The notes: a model not told the origin generated them from the sequence alone. A DNA stretch of 64,000 nt from Clostridia bacterium (GCA_017545535.1 JAFWMS010000027.1:1-64000), one strand, 5' to 3'; counted from the stretch's first letter, positions 16,899 through 26,202 are shown. Program-made: numbers and translations.

Positions 16899-16920
16899 GC
16901 CGCCTCAAGGCGGCTTTTTT
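16899..16920 (+). terminator. Intrinsic terminator after the S41 protease gene
   Basis: GCCGCC TCAA GGCGGC stem (16899-16914) followed by six T. Its T run directly abuts the ribosome-binding site of the next gene. Confidence 0.9.
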
Positions 16921-16933
16921 GAAGGAGAAGGCC

Positions 16934-17587
16934 ATGGACGCTTTCGTGAACGACATACGGCTCTTCTATGAGCAGACGGGGGAGGGACGGCCCCTGGTGC
17001 TCCTCCACGGCAACGGGGAGGACCACACCATCTTCGACGAGGCTGTATCGGTCCTGAGCGATCGTTTCACCTGCTTTGCTTTGGACAGCCGGGGCCACGG
17101 GGACAGCGACATGGTGGACGAGCTCCACTACGAGGACATGGCCTCGGACCTGCTGGCCTTTTTGGAGGAGCTGGATCTGTGGGACGTGGTCCTCTGCGGC
17201 TACTCCGACGGGGGGATCGTGGCCCTCATGGCGGCCCGGTGGACGGATCGGATCAGCGACCTCATCGTCTGCGGCGCCAACACCCGGCCCCGAGCCCTGA
17301 AGCGGCGGGCCTATATGGACATCCGCTGGGAGCATCGGCAGGACCCCAACATCTACAACACCATCCTGCTGACGGAGCCCCACATCCCGGCGGAGGACCT
17401 TAGGGCCATCGAAGTCAGGACCCTGGTGGTGGCGGGGAGCCGGGACATCATCCGGGAGCGGAACACCCGCTTTATCGCCGAGACCATCCCCAATGCGGAG
17501 CTTTTGATCCTGCCGGGGGAGGACCACGGCAGCTACATCGACCACAGCGACAGGATCGCCTACATCATTTTGGACTTTTGCGGATAA
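16934..17587 (+). CDS. Alpha/beta hydrolase
   Basis: A 217-residue serine hydrolase. The oxyanion-hole motif LLHGNGED is followed by FALDSRGHGDSD. The nucleophile elbow is GYSDGG (Ser about 91), the acid is probably in VVAGSRDIIRE and the catalytic histidine in EDHGSYI (about 198). There is no signal peptide. The start at 16934 follows GAAGGAGAAGG; an in-frame ATG at 16919 would lie in the terminator T run. The gene for S-adenosylhomocysteinase follows after 10 bases, but no functional link is evident. Confidence 0.9.
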   Translation: MDAFVNDIRLFYEQTGEGRPLVLLHGNGEDHTIFDEAVSVLSDRFTCFALDSRGHGDSDMVDELHYEDMASDLLAFLEELDLWDVVLCGYSDGGIVALMAARWTDRISDLIVCGANTRPRALKRRAYMDIRWEHRQDPNIYNTILLTEPHIPAEDLRAIEVRTLVVAGSRDIIRERNTRFIAETIPNAELLILPGEDHGSYIDHSDRIAYIILDFCG

Positions 17588-17597
17588 GGAGGAACCT

Positions 17598-18860
17598 ATG
17601 GACAGCGTCGTCAGGGATATCACCCTTTGCCCCTCGGGGGAAAAGAAGATCGAGTGGGTCCGGCGGAACATGCCGCTGCTCAACGCCATCCGGGCGGATT
17701 TTGAACGGGAGAAGCCCTTTTTGGGGCTCACCGTGGGGCTGTCGGTCCATCTGGAGGCCAAGACCGCCTATCTTTGCCGGGTGCTGCAGGCGGGGGGCGC
17801 CAACATGATCGTCACCGGCAGCAATCCTCTGTCCACCCAGGACGACGTGGCCGCGGCCCTGGCGAAGGGGAACGGGGAGAGCGCTCCCATGCACGTGTAC
17901 GCCCTTCACGGCTGCACGGCAGAGGAATATGAGCGGAACATCGACCGGGTCCTCGCCCACCGGCCGGACATCCTCATCGACGACGGGGGAGACCTGGTCT
18001 CCGGGGTCATGGACAGGCATCCGAAGCTGAAGGACACCATCCTGGGCGGCTGCGAGGAGACCACCACCGGCGTCATCCGTCTCAAGGCCATGGAGAGAGC
18101 CGGCGTGCTGCCCTTTCCCATGATGGACGTGAACGACGCCGACTGCAAGCATCTCTTCGACAACCGGTACGGCACGGGCCAGTCCGTCTTCGACGGGATC
18201 GACAGGACCACGAACCTGATCGTGGCGGGGAAGACCTGCGTGGTGGCGGGCTACGGCTGGTGCGGCAAGGGCGTGGCCATGCGGGCCAAGGGCTTGGGCG
18301 CCCACGTGGTGGTCACGGAGGTGGACCCGGTGAAGGCCATCGAGGCCATCATGGACGGGTTCGCCGTGCTGCCTATGGCTGAGGCAGCCAAGGTGGGGGA
18401 TCTGTTCGTCACCGTCACCGGTGATCGGGACGTGATCACGGCGGAGCATTTTGCCTGCATGAAGAACGGGGCCATCCTCTGCAACGCGGGCCATTTCGAC
18501 GTGGAGGTGGACGTGAAGTGGCTCCGGGAGCACGCCTTGGAGCGTCGGGATATGAAGCCCAACATCGAGGGCTTCCGGCTGGATGAAGATCGGTGGGTCT
18601 ACGTGCTGGCGGAGGGCCGGCTCGTGAATCTGGCCTCCGGCGACGGCCACCCGGCGGAGATCATGGACATGAGCTTCGCCATCCAGGCCCTGTCCGCCCG
18701 TTACATCGCCCAGGAGCATGAGAGGCTGGAAAAGAAGCTCTACGCCGTGCCCAAGGAGATCGACGAACGGGTGGCCCGGCAGAAGCTTGATTCCATGGGC
18801 GTGAGGATCGACGAACTCACCTCCATCCAGGCCGAATATTTGCAAAGCTGGCGGGTTTAG
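17598..18860 (+). CDS. ahcY: S-adenosylhomocysteinase
   Basis: A 420-residue enzyme that reversibly splits S-adenosylhomocysteine into adenosine and homocysteine, relieving product inhibition of methyltransferases. Recognisable parts are the substrate segment TGSNPLSTQDDVAAAL, the motif DDGGDLV, EETTTGVIRL, the NAD-binding loop VAGYGWCGKGVAMRAKGLGA and NAGHFDVEVD. The C-terminal DGHPAEIMDMSFA corresponds to the family's dimer and NAD-contacting end. The length matches the short bacterial/Thermotoga type without the 40-residue insertion. AAGGAGG lies before the ATG. Confidence 0.95.
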   Translation: MDSVVRDITLCPSGEKKIEWVRRNMPLLNAIRADFEREKPFLGLTVGLSVHLEAKTAYLCRVLQAGGANMIVTGSNPLSTQDDVAAALAKGNGESAPMHVYALHGCTAEEYERNIDRVLAHRPDILIDDGGDLVSGVMDRHPKLKDTILGGCEETTTGVIRLKAMERAGVLPFPMMDVNDADCKHLFDNRYGTGQSVFDGIDRTTNLIVAGKTCVVAGYGWCGKGVAMRAKGLGAHVVVTEVDPVKAIEAIMDGFAVLPMAEAAKVGDLFVTVTGDRDVITAEHFACMKNGAILCNAGHFDVEVDVKWLREHALERRDMKPNIEGFRLDEDRWVYVLAEGRLVNLASGDGHPAEIMDMSFAIQALSARYIAQEHERLEKKLYAVPKEIDERVARQKLDSMGVRIDELTSIQAEYLQSWRV

Positions 18861-18863
18861 TGT

Positions 18864-18893
18864 TTGACAAAAAGGGCCCACCTGTGTTACTAT
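18864..18893 (+). promoter_or_regulatory. Sigma-A promoter of the EF-G-like gene
   Basis: TTGACA (18864-18869), 18-nt spacer, TACTAT (18888-18893), leaving an untranslated leader of about 83 bases. Confidence 0.7.
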
Positions 18894-18919
18894 ATGCCTT
18901 AGCTAAAATGGGTATTTGC

Positions 18920-18939
18920 GTGGAGAAGTCCTTCTCCAC
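18920..18939 (+). other. Hairpin in the leader of the EF-G-like gene
   Basis: A perfect 8-bp stem GTGGAGAA / TTCTCCAC with a 4-base loop. No T run follows, so it is not a terminator; it may affect mRNA stability or translation. Confidence 0.55.
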
Positions 18940-18982
18940 AGAGGATATACATTAGAGAAACAAACCGATAGGGGGAAACAGG

Positions 18983-21055
18983 ATGAAGAACTATACCGCT
19001 GAATCCATTCGCAACGTAGGCGTGTTTGGCCATGCCGGCGAAGGAAAGACCACTCTCGTTGAAACCATTTTGTTCGACACCGGTCTTGTCGATCGTATCG
19101 GCAAGGTGGAGAACGGCACCACCGTTTCCGACTTCGATCCCGAAGAAGCCAAGCGCGGCTGCTCCATCAACATGTCCGTGGAGCCGGTGGAGTGGAAGAA
19201 CACCAAGATCAACTTTATCGACGCCCCGGGCGGCTACGACTTCTATGGCGACGTGGCCTCCGCCGCGTTCCTGGCGGACAGCGCTCTGATCGTGGTGGGT
19301 GCCGTGTCCGGGCCCGTGGTGGGCGCCGAGAAGGCCATGGCCATGTGCCAGGCCCAGGCTAAGCCCCGCATGATGGTCATCAACCAGATGGATCGGGAGA
19401 ACGCCTCCTTCGAGAAGGTCATGGCGGCGGTCAACGAGAAGTTCGGCCCCAACGTGGTCCCCATCCAGCTGCCCATCCTGGAAGGCAACAACTTCAAGGG
19501 CTTCGTGGACATCATCAACATGACCGCGTACCTCTTCGACGGCAAGAACCTGAAGGAAGTGGCCATCCCCGGCAACCTCAGCGACGAGGCCCAGACCCTC
19601 TATGAGAAGCTCACCGAGGCCGCTGCCGAGGCGGACGAGGCGCTCATGGAGAAGTACTTCGAGGAGATGGAGCTCCCCAAGGAGGACATCCTCTTCGGTC
19701 TTAGCAAGGGCGTGAAGGACGGCACGGTCACCCCCGTGGTCTGCACCTCCGCTTTGAACAACGCGGGCGTGTTCACCCTGCTGGACAACATCGTGAACTA
19801 CCTGCCCTCCGCCGCCGATGCCAAGCTCCCCGCCGCCACCGACGTGGACGGCAACGCCGTGGAGCTCACCCGTGACGGCAAGATGGTCGCCACCGTGGCC
19901 AAGACCATCAACGACCAGTTCGGCAAGTACTCCATCGTCAAGGTCCATCGGGGCACCCTGGACATCAACGTGACCCCCTACAACGTGACCGCTGAGAAGG
20001 CTGAGAAGCCCTCCGCGCCGTTCCTGATCCGGGGCAAGAAGACCATCGCCCTCGATAAGCTCAACGCGGGCGACATCGGCGCCCTTGCGAAGCTCCAGTA
20101 CACCGCCACCAACGATACCCTCTGCGAGCAGAGCGATATCGTGAAGGTCGCGCCCATCGACTTCCCCAAGGCCTGCATCGCCCTGGCTATCGCGGCCAAG
20201 AACAAGGGCGAGGACGATAAGGTCATCGCCGGCCTCAACCGCATCCGTGAGGAGGATCCCACCATCACCATCGAGAAGAACATCGAGACCGGTGACGTGC
20301 TCCTCTGCGGTCTGGGCGAGAAGCACATCGACGTGGTGTGCAGCAAGCTGAAGAACAAGTTCAACGTGGAAGCCACCCTGAACGAGCAGCGCATCCCCTA
20401 TCGTGAGACCATCCGCTCCACTGCGGAGGCCGAAGGCAAGCACAAGAAGCAGACCGGCGGCAGCGGCCAGTTCGGCGTGGTCAACATCAAGTTCGAGCCC
20501 GCCGACGAGGGCGTGGACTACGAGTTCGTGGATGCCATCGTGGGCGGCGTGGTCCCCCGCGAGTTCATCCCCGCGGTCGACAAGGGCCTGCGCGAGGCCA
20601 TGAAGCACGGCGTCCTGGCCGGTTATCCCATGATCGGCGTCAAGGCCACCCTGTTCTTCGGCAAGTACCATCCCGTGGACTCCAAGGAAGTCGCCTTCAA
20701 GTCCGCCGCCCGCCTCGCGTACAAGGCGGCCTGCGTTCAGGCGTCTCCCGCCCTCATCGAGCCCATCTACCGGTACGACATCCTGGTGCCCAACGACAAC
20801 GTGGGCGACATCATCGGCGATCTGAACCGTCGTCGGGGCCGCATGCTGGGCATGAACCCCGTGGATGGCGGTCTCACCGAAGTGGTGGCCGAAGCGCCTC
20901 TTGCCGAGATGACCAAGTACGCCACCGACCTGTTGGCCATGACTCAGGCCCGCGGCTCCTTCAAGAGCGAGTTCGTCCGCTATGAGGACGTGCCCGGCGA
21001 CAAGGCCAAGAAGATCATCGAGGCGGCCAAGATCGAGGACGAAGAGGACGAATAA
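18983..21055 (+). CDS. Elongation factor G-like translational GTPase (EF-G paralogue)
   Basis: A 690-residue protein with the five-domain EF-G architecture. The N-terminal G domain (about 1-270) has G1 GHAGEGKTT (residues 16-24). G3 is DAPGG instead of the canonical DTPGH, placing Gly84 at the catalytic-histidine position. G4 is NQMD (134-137) in place of NKMD. Domain IV contains TGGSGQFGVVNI and domain V RRGRMLGMNPVDGGLTEV. These deviations place it in the EF-G-like group common in Firmicutes beside a canonical fusA, not the housekeeping factor, which normally lies with rpsL-rpsG. Its role is uncertain; reduced or altered GTPase activity is an inference. GGGGGAAACAGG precedes the ATG. Confidence 0.9.
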   Translation: MKNYTAESIRNVGVFGHAGEGKTTLVETILFDTGLVDRIGKVENGTTVSDFDPEEAKRGCSINMSVEPVEWKNTKINFIDAPGGYDFYGDVASAAFLADSALIVVGAVSGPVVGAEKAMAMCQAQAKPRMMVINQMDRENASFEKVMAAVNEKFGPNVVPIQLPILEGNNFKGFVDIINMTAYLFDGKNLKEVAIPGNLSDEAQTLYEKLTEAAAEADEALMEKYFEEMELPKEDILFGLSKGVKDGTVTPVVCTSALNNAGVFTLLDNIVNYLPSAADAKLPAATDVDGNAVELTRDGKMVATVAKTINDQFGKYSIVKVHRGTLDINVTPYNVTAEKAEKPSAPFLIRGKKTIALDKLNAGDIGALAKLQYTATNDTLCEQSDIVKVAPIDFPKACIALAIAAKNKGEDDKVIAGLNRIREEDPTITIEKNIETGDVLLCGLGEKHIDVVCSKLKNKFNVEATLNEQRIPYRETIRSTAEAEGKHKKQTGGSGQFGVVNIKFEPADEGVDYEFVDAIVGGVVPREFIPAVDKGLREAMKHGVLAGYPMIGVKATLFFGKYHPVDSKEVAFKSAARLAYKAACVQASPALIEPIYRYDILVPNDNVGDIIGDLNRRRGRMLGMNPVDGGLTEVVAEAPLAEMTKYATDLLAMTQARGSFKSEFVRYEDVPGDKAKKIIEAAKIEDEEDE

Positions 21056-21069
21056 GAAAAGGACCCGTC

Positions 21070-21097
21070 AGGAGGGAGGATGCTCCCTCCTGTTTTT
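21070..21097 (+). terminator. Intrinsic terminator after the EF-G-like gene
   Basis: The 9-bp stem AGGAGGGAG / CTCCCTCCT (21070-21078 with 21083-21091) is followed by GTTTTT. Confidence 0.88.
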
Positions 21098-21106
21098 CTA
21101 TCTGCT

Positions 21107-21562
21107 ATGCGATTTGAACGAGACGATCAGGCAGGGATCACCATCCGCGTGAACACCATCGCCCATGCCGTTTTCATCCTGGTATCGGTGGGCCTGTGCG
21201 TAAAGGTCATGCTGGACACGCCCCCTAAGCTCCCCATGGCTGCGGCTTTGGTGGTCTGCGCGGTGTATCTGCTCGTGCGGATGCTGCGGTTCATCCGCTT
21301 CTACGGCCTGTGGAAAAACGCCTATTTCGAGATGGGGGACGATCGGGCCCGCGGCTTTGCCGCCGATGGGAAGCTGCGCCACGGCGCGCCCTTCGACATC
21401 CCGGCGGGCAGCGTGAAGCGGGCGGAGCTCACCACCGTGCCCATGACCCAAAAGACGCCGCTGAACGCCCTGAAGCTGACCACGGCGGACAGGGTCTATA
21501 TCGTGGTGGGCCTCTATGTGGACGAGCACATCCGGCGGGTGTTTCATCTGGATCAGGTGTGA
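21107..21562 (+). CDS. Small membrane protein of unknown function
   Basis: A 151-residue protein with two predicted membrane helices (about residues 16-34 and 45-63: TIAHAVFILVSVGLCV and AAALVVCAVYLLV) and a C-terminal, probably cytoplasmic, beta-rich domain with FDIPAGSVKRAELTTV and VYIVVGLYVD, reminiscent of small PH-like membrane proteins. The start is placed at 21107 because the in-frame ATG at 21080 sits inside the preceding terminator hairpin. No Shine-Dalgarno is seen. I do not recognise the family. Confidence 0.7.
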   Translation: MRFERDDQAGITIRVNTIAHAVFILVSVGLCVKVMLDTPPKLPMAAALVVCAVYLLVRMLRFIRFYGLWKNAYFEMGDDRARGFAADGKLRHGAPFDIPAGSVKRAELTTVPMTQKTPLNALKLTTADRVYIVVGLYVDEHIRRVFHLDQV

Positions 21563-21572
21563 ACCATAATAA

Positions 21573-21603
21573 AAAACGGGGAGGGTCAAACCCTCCCCGT
21601 TTT
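21573..21603. terminator. Bidirectional terminator between the membrane protein gene and trpS
   Basis: The 14-bp perfect stem AAAACGGGGAGGGT / ACCCTCCCCGTTTT has a 3-base loop and serves the two convergent genes. Confidence 0.93.
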
Positions 21604-21620
21604 CGTATTCGCGTCGGTCG

Positions 21621-22736
21621 TTACAGCTTCGCTGCCTTGAGCTGCTTTTCCCACTCCTTCACGATGCGGCGGTCGGCGAAGTAGTCGATGCGCATGGCCG
21701 CCCGGACCCGCTCCAAGGTGGCGTTGGTGGTCTCCCGGGCCTTGGCCGTGCCCGCCTCCAGGATGTCGTAGACCGTGTCGAGGCCCGCTTCCCATTTGGC
21801 CCGCTCCGCCCGGATGGGGGAGAGGGTCTCCTCCAGGACCTGGATCAGGAACTTTTTGCAGGTGCCGTCCCCGAGACCGCCCCTCTGGTAGTGGGCCTTC
21901 ATCTCGTCCAGGTTAGCGTACTGGGGCAGGAACTCCCTGAAATGATCGTCCGTGGAGAAGGCGTCCAGGTACGTGAACACCACGTTCCCCTCGATATGGC
22001 CCGGGTCCTCGATACGAAGATGCTGGGGGTCCGTGAACATCTTCCCGTTCACCTGCTTCTTCACCGTTTTAGAATCGTCGGACAGATAGATGCAGTTCCC
22101 CAGGGACTTGCTCATCTTGGCCTTGCCGTCGATGCCGGGCAGCCGTCGCTGGGTCGCGTTCTCCGGGATCATGGCCCGTGGCATGACCAAGGTCTCACCA
22201 TAGGTCCGGTTGAACTTTTCCACGATCTCCCGGGTCTGTTCGATCATGGGCAGCTGGTCCTCGCCCACGGGCACCACCGTGGCGTCGAAGGCGGTGATGT
22301 CCGCCGCCTGGGACACGGGATAGCAGAAGAACCCGGCGGGCAAGCCCTCGTCCGCAAAGCCCCGCATCTGCATCTCCGCCTTCACCGTGGGGTTCCGGGA
22401 GAGCCGGGCCGTGGTCACCAGGTTCATATAATAGAAGGTCAGGGCGTGGAGGGCCGGGAGGCCGGACTGGATGCAGATGGTGCTTTTCTCCGGGTCCAGG
22501 CCGGAGGACAGGTAGTCCAACGCCACGTTCACGATGTTCTCCCGGATCTTCCCGGGGTTGTCCGCGTTGTCCGTCAGGGCCTGATCGTCGGCGATGAGGA
22601 TGTTGATGGCGTCGAACTTCCCGGAGTTCTGCAGCTCCACCCGCCGCCGCAGGGAGCCCACATAGTGGCCGAGATGGAGCCGCCCCGTGGGCCGATCGCC
22701 GGTGAGGATGATCTGTTTTTGTGCCTTGTTTTCCAT
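21621..22736 (-). CDS. trpS: Tryptophanyl-tRNA synthetase
   Basis: A 371-residue class I aminoacyl-tRNA synthetase that charges tRNA-Trp. The HIGH-type motif is HLGHYVGSL, and [12 protein letters not shown] is the second ATP-binding signature. The specificity-pocket region FYYMNLV and [16 protein letters not shown] matches the family. It is somewhat longer than the usual 330 residues, mainly through insertions in the C-terminal half. It is the last gene of the xth-maf-uvrC-trpS operon, 4 bases after uvrC, and ends at a shared terminator. Confidence 0.96.
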   Translation of the reverse strand: MENKAQKQIILTGDRPTGRLHLGHYVGSLRRRVELQNSGKFDAINILIADDQALTDNADNPGKIRENIVNVALDYLSSGLDPEKSTICIQSGLPALHALTFYYMNLVTTARLSRNPTVKAEMQMRGFADEGLPAGFFCYPVSQAADITAFDATVVPVGEDQLPMIEQTREIVEKFNRTYGETLVMPRAMIPENATQRRLPGIDGKAKMSKSLGNCIYLSDDSKTVKKQVNGKMFTDPQHLRIEDPGHIEGNVVFTYLDAFSTDDHFREFLPQYANLDEMKAHYQRGGLGDGTCKKFLIQVLEETLSPIRAERAKWEAGLDTVYDILEAGTAKARETTNATLERVRAAMRIDYFADRRIVKEWEKQLKAAKL

Positions 22737-22740
22737 AGGT

Positions 22741-24591
22741 TTACCCTTCCTTTTTCGTTTCAGTCTCGTTTGTATCGTCTGCCGGGTGGAAGAAGCGGTA
22801 CACCGCCTCCGCCGCCGGTCGGCTCATGCCCTTGACCTTTGTTAGCTCCTCCACGCTGGCCCCCGCGATGGCGTCCCGGGTGATGAAAGCGTCGAACAGG
22901 GCCCGCTTTCGCGTGTCCCCGATGCCCTCGATCCCGTCCAGCACCGACAACAGGGCGTTCCGCTGGTGCAAGGAACGGTGGTAGGAGATGGCGAACCGGT
23001 GGGCCTCGTCCCGGATCCGCTGTAAGAGGTGCAGCACCGGGCTGCTCCGGGGGAGGGCGATGGGCTCGTCGCTGTCCGGGGTGTAGATCAGCTCCTGGCT
23101 CTCCGCCAGGGCGATCACGTTGAGGTAGGGGAGCCCCGCCTCGTTCAGCACCTTCTCCGCCACGGCAAGCTGGGTCCTTCCGCCGTCGATGATGACCAGG
23201 TCCGGCCAGGGCGGCCCCTTCTTGAACCGGCGGGTTAAAACCTCCTCCATGGCGATGAGGTCGTCGCCCCCCGCCTCAGAACGGATGCGGAAGCGCCGGT
23301 AGGCGTTTTTGTCCGGCCTCCCGTCGGTGAACACCACCATGGAGGACACCGTGTCCGTGCCCATGATGTGGGAGTTGTCGAAGCACTCCATCCGAGTGGG
23401 AAATTCGTCCAGGCCCAAAAGCCCGGCCAGCTGCACCGCAGCCCCCTCGTCCCGATCCCAGGCCTTCTCCCGAAGGACCTTCTCCTTCTCCAAAAGCTCC
23501 CGGCCGTTCTTTTCCGCCAACTCCGTCAGCTTTTTCTTGTCCCCCCGCTGGGGTACGGACAGCTTCACCTTCCGGCCCGCCCGGGCGCTGAGCATCTCGC
23601 CGATGGCATCCTCGTTTGGGACGGGGCAGGAGAGGAGCACCTCCTTGGGGGGCAGGATGCCCTCCCGGTCGTAGAACTGGGTCAGGAAGGCGGAAAGGAT
23701 CTCCTTTGGATCGTCCTCGCTGACGGCGCTCATGGAAAAATGCTCCGTGCCCACGATCTTCCCCTGCCTGAGGAACAGGGCGAAGACCATGGCCTGGTCC
23801 TCCAGCTTGGCGGGGGCGAAAACGTCCGCCTCCGCTTCCTTGGGGAAGATGGCTACCTGCTTCTCGTTCAGCCCCTCGATGGACCGGATCTGGTCCCGGA
23901 GCCGGGCGGCCCGCTCAAACTCCAGTCCTTCCGCCGCTTCCGACATCTGCTCTCGCAGCTCAGAGAGCACCTTGTCCGTGTGCCCCTCCAGGAAGGAGAC
24001 GACCTCCTTCACGTACCCGTGATAGGTTTCCCGGCTTACCTGTCCGGAGCAGGGGGCGCAGCACTTGCCGATGTGGTACATGAGGCAGGGCCGCTCCCGT
24101 CGGGCGATGGCCCGGGCCATGTCCTTCCGGCAGGGCCGGATGGGGAAGTGGGCCCGTATGATGGCCACCTGCTCCCGAAGGGCGATGGCGGATAGATAGG
24201 GCCCCAGGTACGTGGCCCCGTCCCGCTTGATGCGGCGGACCACCTCCACCCGGGGAAAGTCTGCCTTCAGGTCGATCCGCACGTAGGGGAAGTGCTTGTC
24301 GTCCTTCAGCAGGATATTGTACTTGGGCATGAACTCCTTAATGAGGTTGCTCTCCAAAGAGAGTGCCTCCGTCTCGTTGTTCACGCCGATGGTCTCAAAG
24401 TCCGCGATGTGGCTGACCATGGCCCGGACCTTGGGCGTATGGTCCTTGCCCGCCTGGAAATACTGGCTGACCCGGTTCTTGAGGCTGACAGCCTTGCCCA
24501 CATAGATGACCGTGCCGCTATCGTCCAGCATCTTGTAGACGCCGGGGGTGTCGGGCAACAGCTTCAGCTTGTCGGCGATGACCTGGTTCAT
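22741..24591 (-). CDS. uvrC: UvrABC system protein C
   Basis: A 616-residue nuclease subunit that makes both incisions in nucleotide excision repair. The N-terminal GIY-YIG domain has [18 protein letters not shown] and [13 protein letters not shown]/UvrB-binding motif ([24 protein letters not shown]) lies near residue 200. The RNase H-like C-terminal nuclease begins at [12 protein letters not shown], with [10 protein letters not shown], and ends in a helix-hairpin-helix ([16 protein letters not shown]). It overlaps maf by four bases. Confidence 0.97.
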   Translation of the reverse strand: MNQVIADKLKLLPDTPGVYKMLDDSGTVIYVGKAVSLKNRVSQYFQAGKDHTPKVRAMVSHIADFETIGVNNETEALSLESNLIKEFMPKYNILLKDDKHFPYVRIDLKADFPRVEVVRRIKRDGATYLGPYLSAIALREQVAIIRAHFPIRPCRKDMARAIARRERPCLMYHIGKCCAPCSGQVSRETYHGYVKEVVSFLEGHTDKVLSELREQMSEAAEGLEFERAARLRDQIRSIEGLNEKQVAIFPKEAEADVFAPAKLEDQAMVFALFLRQGKIVGTEHFSMSAVSEDDPKEILSAFLTQFYDREGILPPKEVLLSCPVPNEDAIGEMLSARAGRKVKLSVPQRGDKKKLTELAEKNGRELLEKEKVLREKAWDRDEGAAVQLAGLLGLDEFPTRMECFDNSHIMGTDTVSSMVVFTDGRPDKNAYRRFRIRSEAGGDDLIAMEEVLTRRFKKGPPWPDLVIIDGGRTQLAVAEKVLNEAGLPYLNVIALAESQELIYTPDSDEPIALPRSSPVLHLLQRIRDEAHRFAISYHRSLHQRNALLSVLDGIEGIGDTRKRALFDAFITRDAIAGASVEELTKVKGMSRPAAEAVYRFFHPADDTNETETKKEG

Positions 24592-25169
24592 AGGACCCGG
24601 TGCCGCCGGTCGATGACCTGGGCGTCCAAGAGCATCTCGTAGAGGGTGGGGGCGGGCATGCCGATGATGTTGAAGTAGTTCCCTTCCAGATGATCCACGA
24701 ACAGGCTGGCCGGCCCCTGGACCCCGTAGGAGCCCGCCTTGTCCAGGGGGTCCCCGGTGCCCACGTACCAGTCGATCTCCTCGTCGGTCATGGGCCGGAA
24801 GGTCACGTCCGTCCGAACTGAGCGTACGTCCCTATGGCCGGGGGTCAGCACGCAGATGCCGGTGTACACGATATGGCTCCGCCCCTGTAAGAGGTGCAGA
24901 TACTCCCGGGCCCGCTCCGGGGTGTGGGGCTTGCCCAGCACCCGGCCGTCCAGGTCCACCACCGTGTCTGCGCCGATGACGCAGTCCTGGGGATGGAGGG
25001 CGAAGACCGCCCGGGCCTTTTGCTCCGCCAGGGCCCGTACCAGCTCCTCGGGCGTGGCGCCCTCGGGGGGGATCTCCTTTACGTGGCTTTCGATCACCTC
25101 AAAGGGCAGGGCCATGAGCTCCAGGATCTCCCGGCGGCGGGGGGACTGAGAGGCGAGGATGATCTTCAT
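24588..25169 (-). CDS. maf: Maf-family nucleoside triphosphate pyrophosphatase
   Basis: A 193-residue house-cleaning pyrophosphatase that hydrolyses non-canonical or modified nucleoside triphosphates. The N-terminal signature [13 protein letters not shown] and the central [16 protein letters not shown] are the nucleotide- and metal-binding motifs of Maf. [27 protein letters not shown] near the C-terminus is equally typical. It sits between xth and uvrC with four-base overlaps on both sides, so translation is coupled. Confidence 0.95.
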   Translation of the reverse strand: MKIILASQSPRRREILELMALPFEVIESHVKEIPPEGATPEELVRALAEQKARAVFALHPQDCVIGADTVVDLDGRVLGKPHTPERAREYLHLLQGRSHIVYTGICVLTPGHRDVRSVRTDVTFRPMTDEEIDWYVGTGDPLDKAGSYGVQGPASLFVDHLEGNYFNIIGMPAPTLYEMLLDAQVIDRRHRVL

Positions 25170-25924
25170 AGGGCCTCCGTCAGCAACGCCACGGGACAGT
25201 GGTCGCTGCCATAGATATCGCTCAAAATCAGGCTATCCTGGACCTTGTCCATGATTCGCTCGCTGACCAAAAAGTAGTCGATGCGCCAGCCGGCGTTGTT
25301 TTCCCGGGCGTGGAAGCGATAGCTCCACCAGGAGTACCGGTCCCGGGCCTCGGGGTACAAGCGGCGGAAGGTGTCCGCAAAGCCGCTGCTGAGAAGGACC
25401 GTCATCTTTGCCCGCTCCTGGTCGGTGAACCCAGCGTTCATCCGGTTGGACTTGGGATTTTTGATGTCGATCTCCTCGTGGGCCACGTTGAGATCCCCGC
25501 AGACGATGACCGGCTTCTTCTCGTCCAGCCCCTTCAGGTATGCAAGGAACGCATCCTCCCAGGCCATGCGGTAGTCCAGCCGCCTCAACCCGTCCTGGGA
25601 GTTGGGGGTGTACACGGTCACGAAATAGAAACCCGGGTATTCCGCCGTGATCACCCGGCCCTCGTGGTCGTGCTCCTCGATGCCCATGCCGAAGGTGACG
25701 GACAGGGGCGCCTCCTTCACAAGGATGGCCGTGCCGGAGTATCCCTTCTTTTCGGCGCTGTTGAAATACATCGTATAACCGGGCAGGTCGAAGGTCACCT
25801 GCTCGGGCTGCATCTTGGTCTCCTGCAGGGCCAGGATATCGGGCTGCTCCGCCTGGACGAAGTCGAGAAAACCCTTCCCGAGGCAGGCCCTGAGACCGTT
25901 TACGTTCCATGAAATCAGTTTCAT
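25166..25924 (-). CDS. xth: Exodeoxyribonuclease III (AP endonuclease)
   Basis: A 252-residue endonuclease/exonuclease/phosphatase-fold enzyme that incises DNA at abasic sites. Motifs in order: [20 protein letters not shown] (metal-binding Glu), [22 protein letters not shown] and the C-terminal GSDHCPVAL with the catalytic Asp-His pair. The start at 25924 lies 6 bases after a TATAAT box and has no Shine-Dalgarno, so the transcript is predicted to be leaderless. The open frame reaching 26095 is ruled out because it runs back through this promoter. It leads the xth-maf-uvrC-trpS repair and tRNA-charging operon. Confidence 0.95.
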   Translation of the reverse strand: MKLISWNVNGLRACLGKGFLDFVQAEQPDILALQETKMQPEQVTFDLPGYTMYFNSAEKKGYSGTAILVKEAPLSVTFGMGIEEHDHEGRVITAEYPGFYFVTVYTPNSQDGLRRLDYRMAWEDAFLAYLKGLDEKKPVIVCGDLNVAHEEIDIKNPKSNRMNAGFTDQERAKMTVLLSSGFADTFRRLYPEARDRYSWWSYRFHARENNAGWRIDYFLVSERIMDKVQDSLILSDIYGSDHCPVALLTEAL

Positions 25925-25930
25925 GGGCCC

Positions 25931-25959
25931 ATTATACCATCTGCCCCCTTTGTTGACAA
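25931..25959 (-). promoter_or_regulatory. Sigma-A promoter of xth, positioned for a leaderless transcript
   Basis: On the minus strand TTGTCA (25954-25959), exactly 17 nt, TATAAT (25931-25936), then GGGCCC and the ATG. Confidence 0.85.
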
Positions 25960-25981
25960 GAACGGACAAAAGCAATAAGAT
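25953..25981 (+). promoter_or_regulatory. Sigma-A promoter of the small HTH gene, sharing its -35 with the xth promoter
   Basis: TTGACA (25953-25958), 17 nt, TAAGAT (25976-25981). The -35 overlaps that of the divergent xth promoter by five bases. Confidence 0.75.
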
Positions 25982-26000
25982 ACAAAAAACGGAGGATACC

Positions 26001-26189
26001 ATGGAAGAAAAGTTGTTGGCGGCTCTGCGGGCCAGGGCCTGTCGGGGAGCGTGCCGCATCGACGATCTGAAGCAGCTTGCGGAGGAGCTGGGCATCAGCG
26101 TGGGGAAGCTGGCAGCGCTGCTCTACGCCCTGAACGGAGAGGGCCGCATTCTGCAGGATGGGCCCATCATATTGATATTGTCTGAATGA
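26001..26189 (+). CDS. Small helix-turn-helix-like protein
   Basis: A 62-residue protein. Residues 20-50 read as a helix-turn-helix of winged-helix type ([31 protein letters not shown]), followed by a short strand ending DGPIILIL. An arginine- and cysteine-containing segment ([10 protein letters not shown]) precedes it. GGAGG sits 5 bases before the ATG and a good promoter lies upstream, so it is probably a real gene despite its size. Its divergent position makes local regulation of xth conceivable, but nothing shows that. Confidence 0.75.
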   Translation: MEEKLLAALRARACRGACRIDDLKQLAEELGISVGKLAALLYALNGEGRILQDGPIILILSE

Positions 26190-26202
26190 TGGATACAATC
26201 CC

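Noticed and set aside
18899..20671. A 590-codon minus-strand open frame opposite the EF-G-like gene (and similar ones at 40061-41740 and 30767-32488).
   Set aside because: Long antisense frames are frequent in GC-rich coding DNA; these lack recognisable domains and start signals.
21080..21106. ATG at 21080 as the start of the small membrane protein.
   Set aside because: It lies inside the loop and stem of the terminator of the preceding gene; ATG 21107 is in the same frame.
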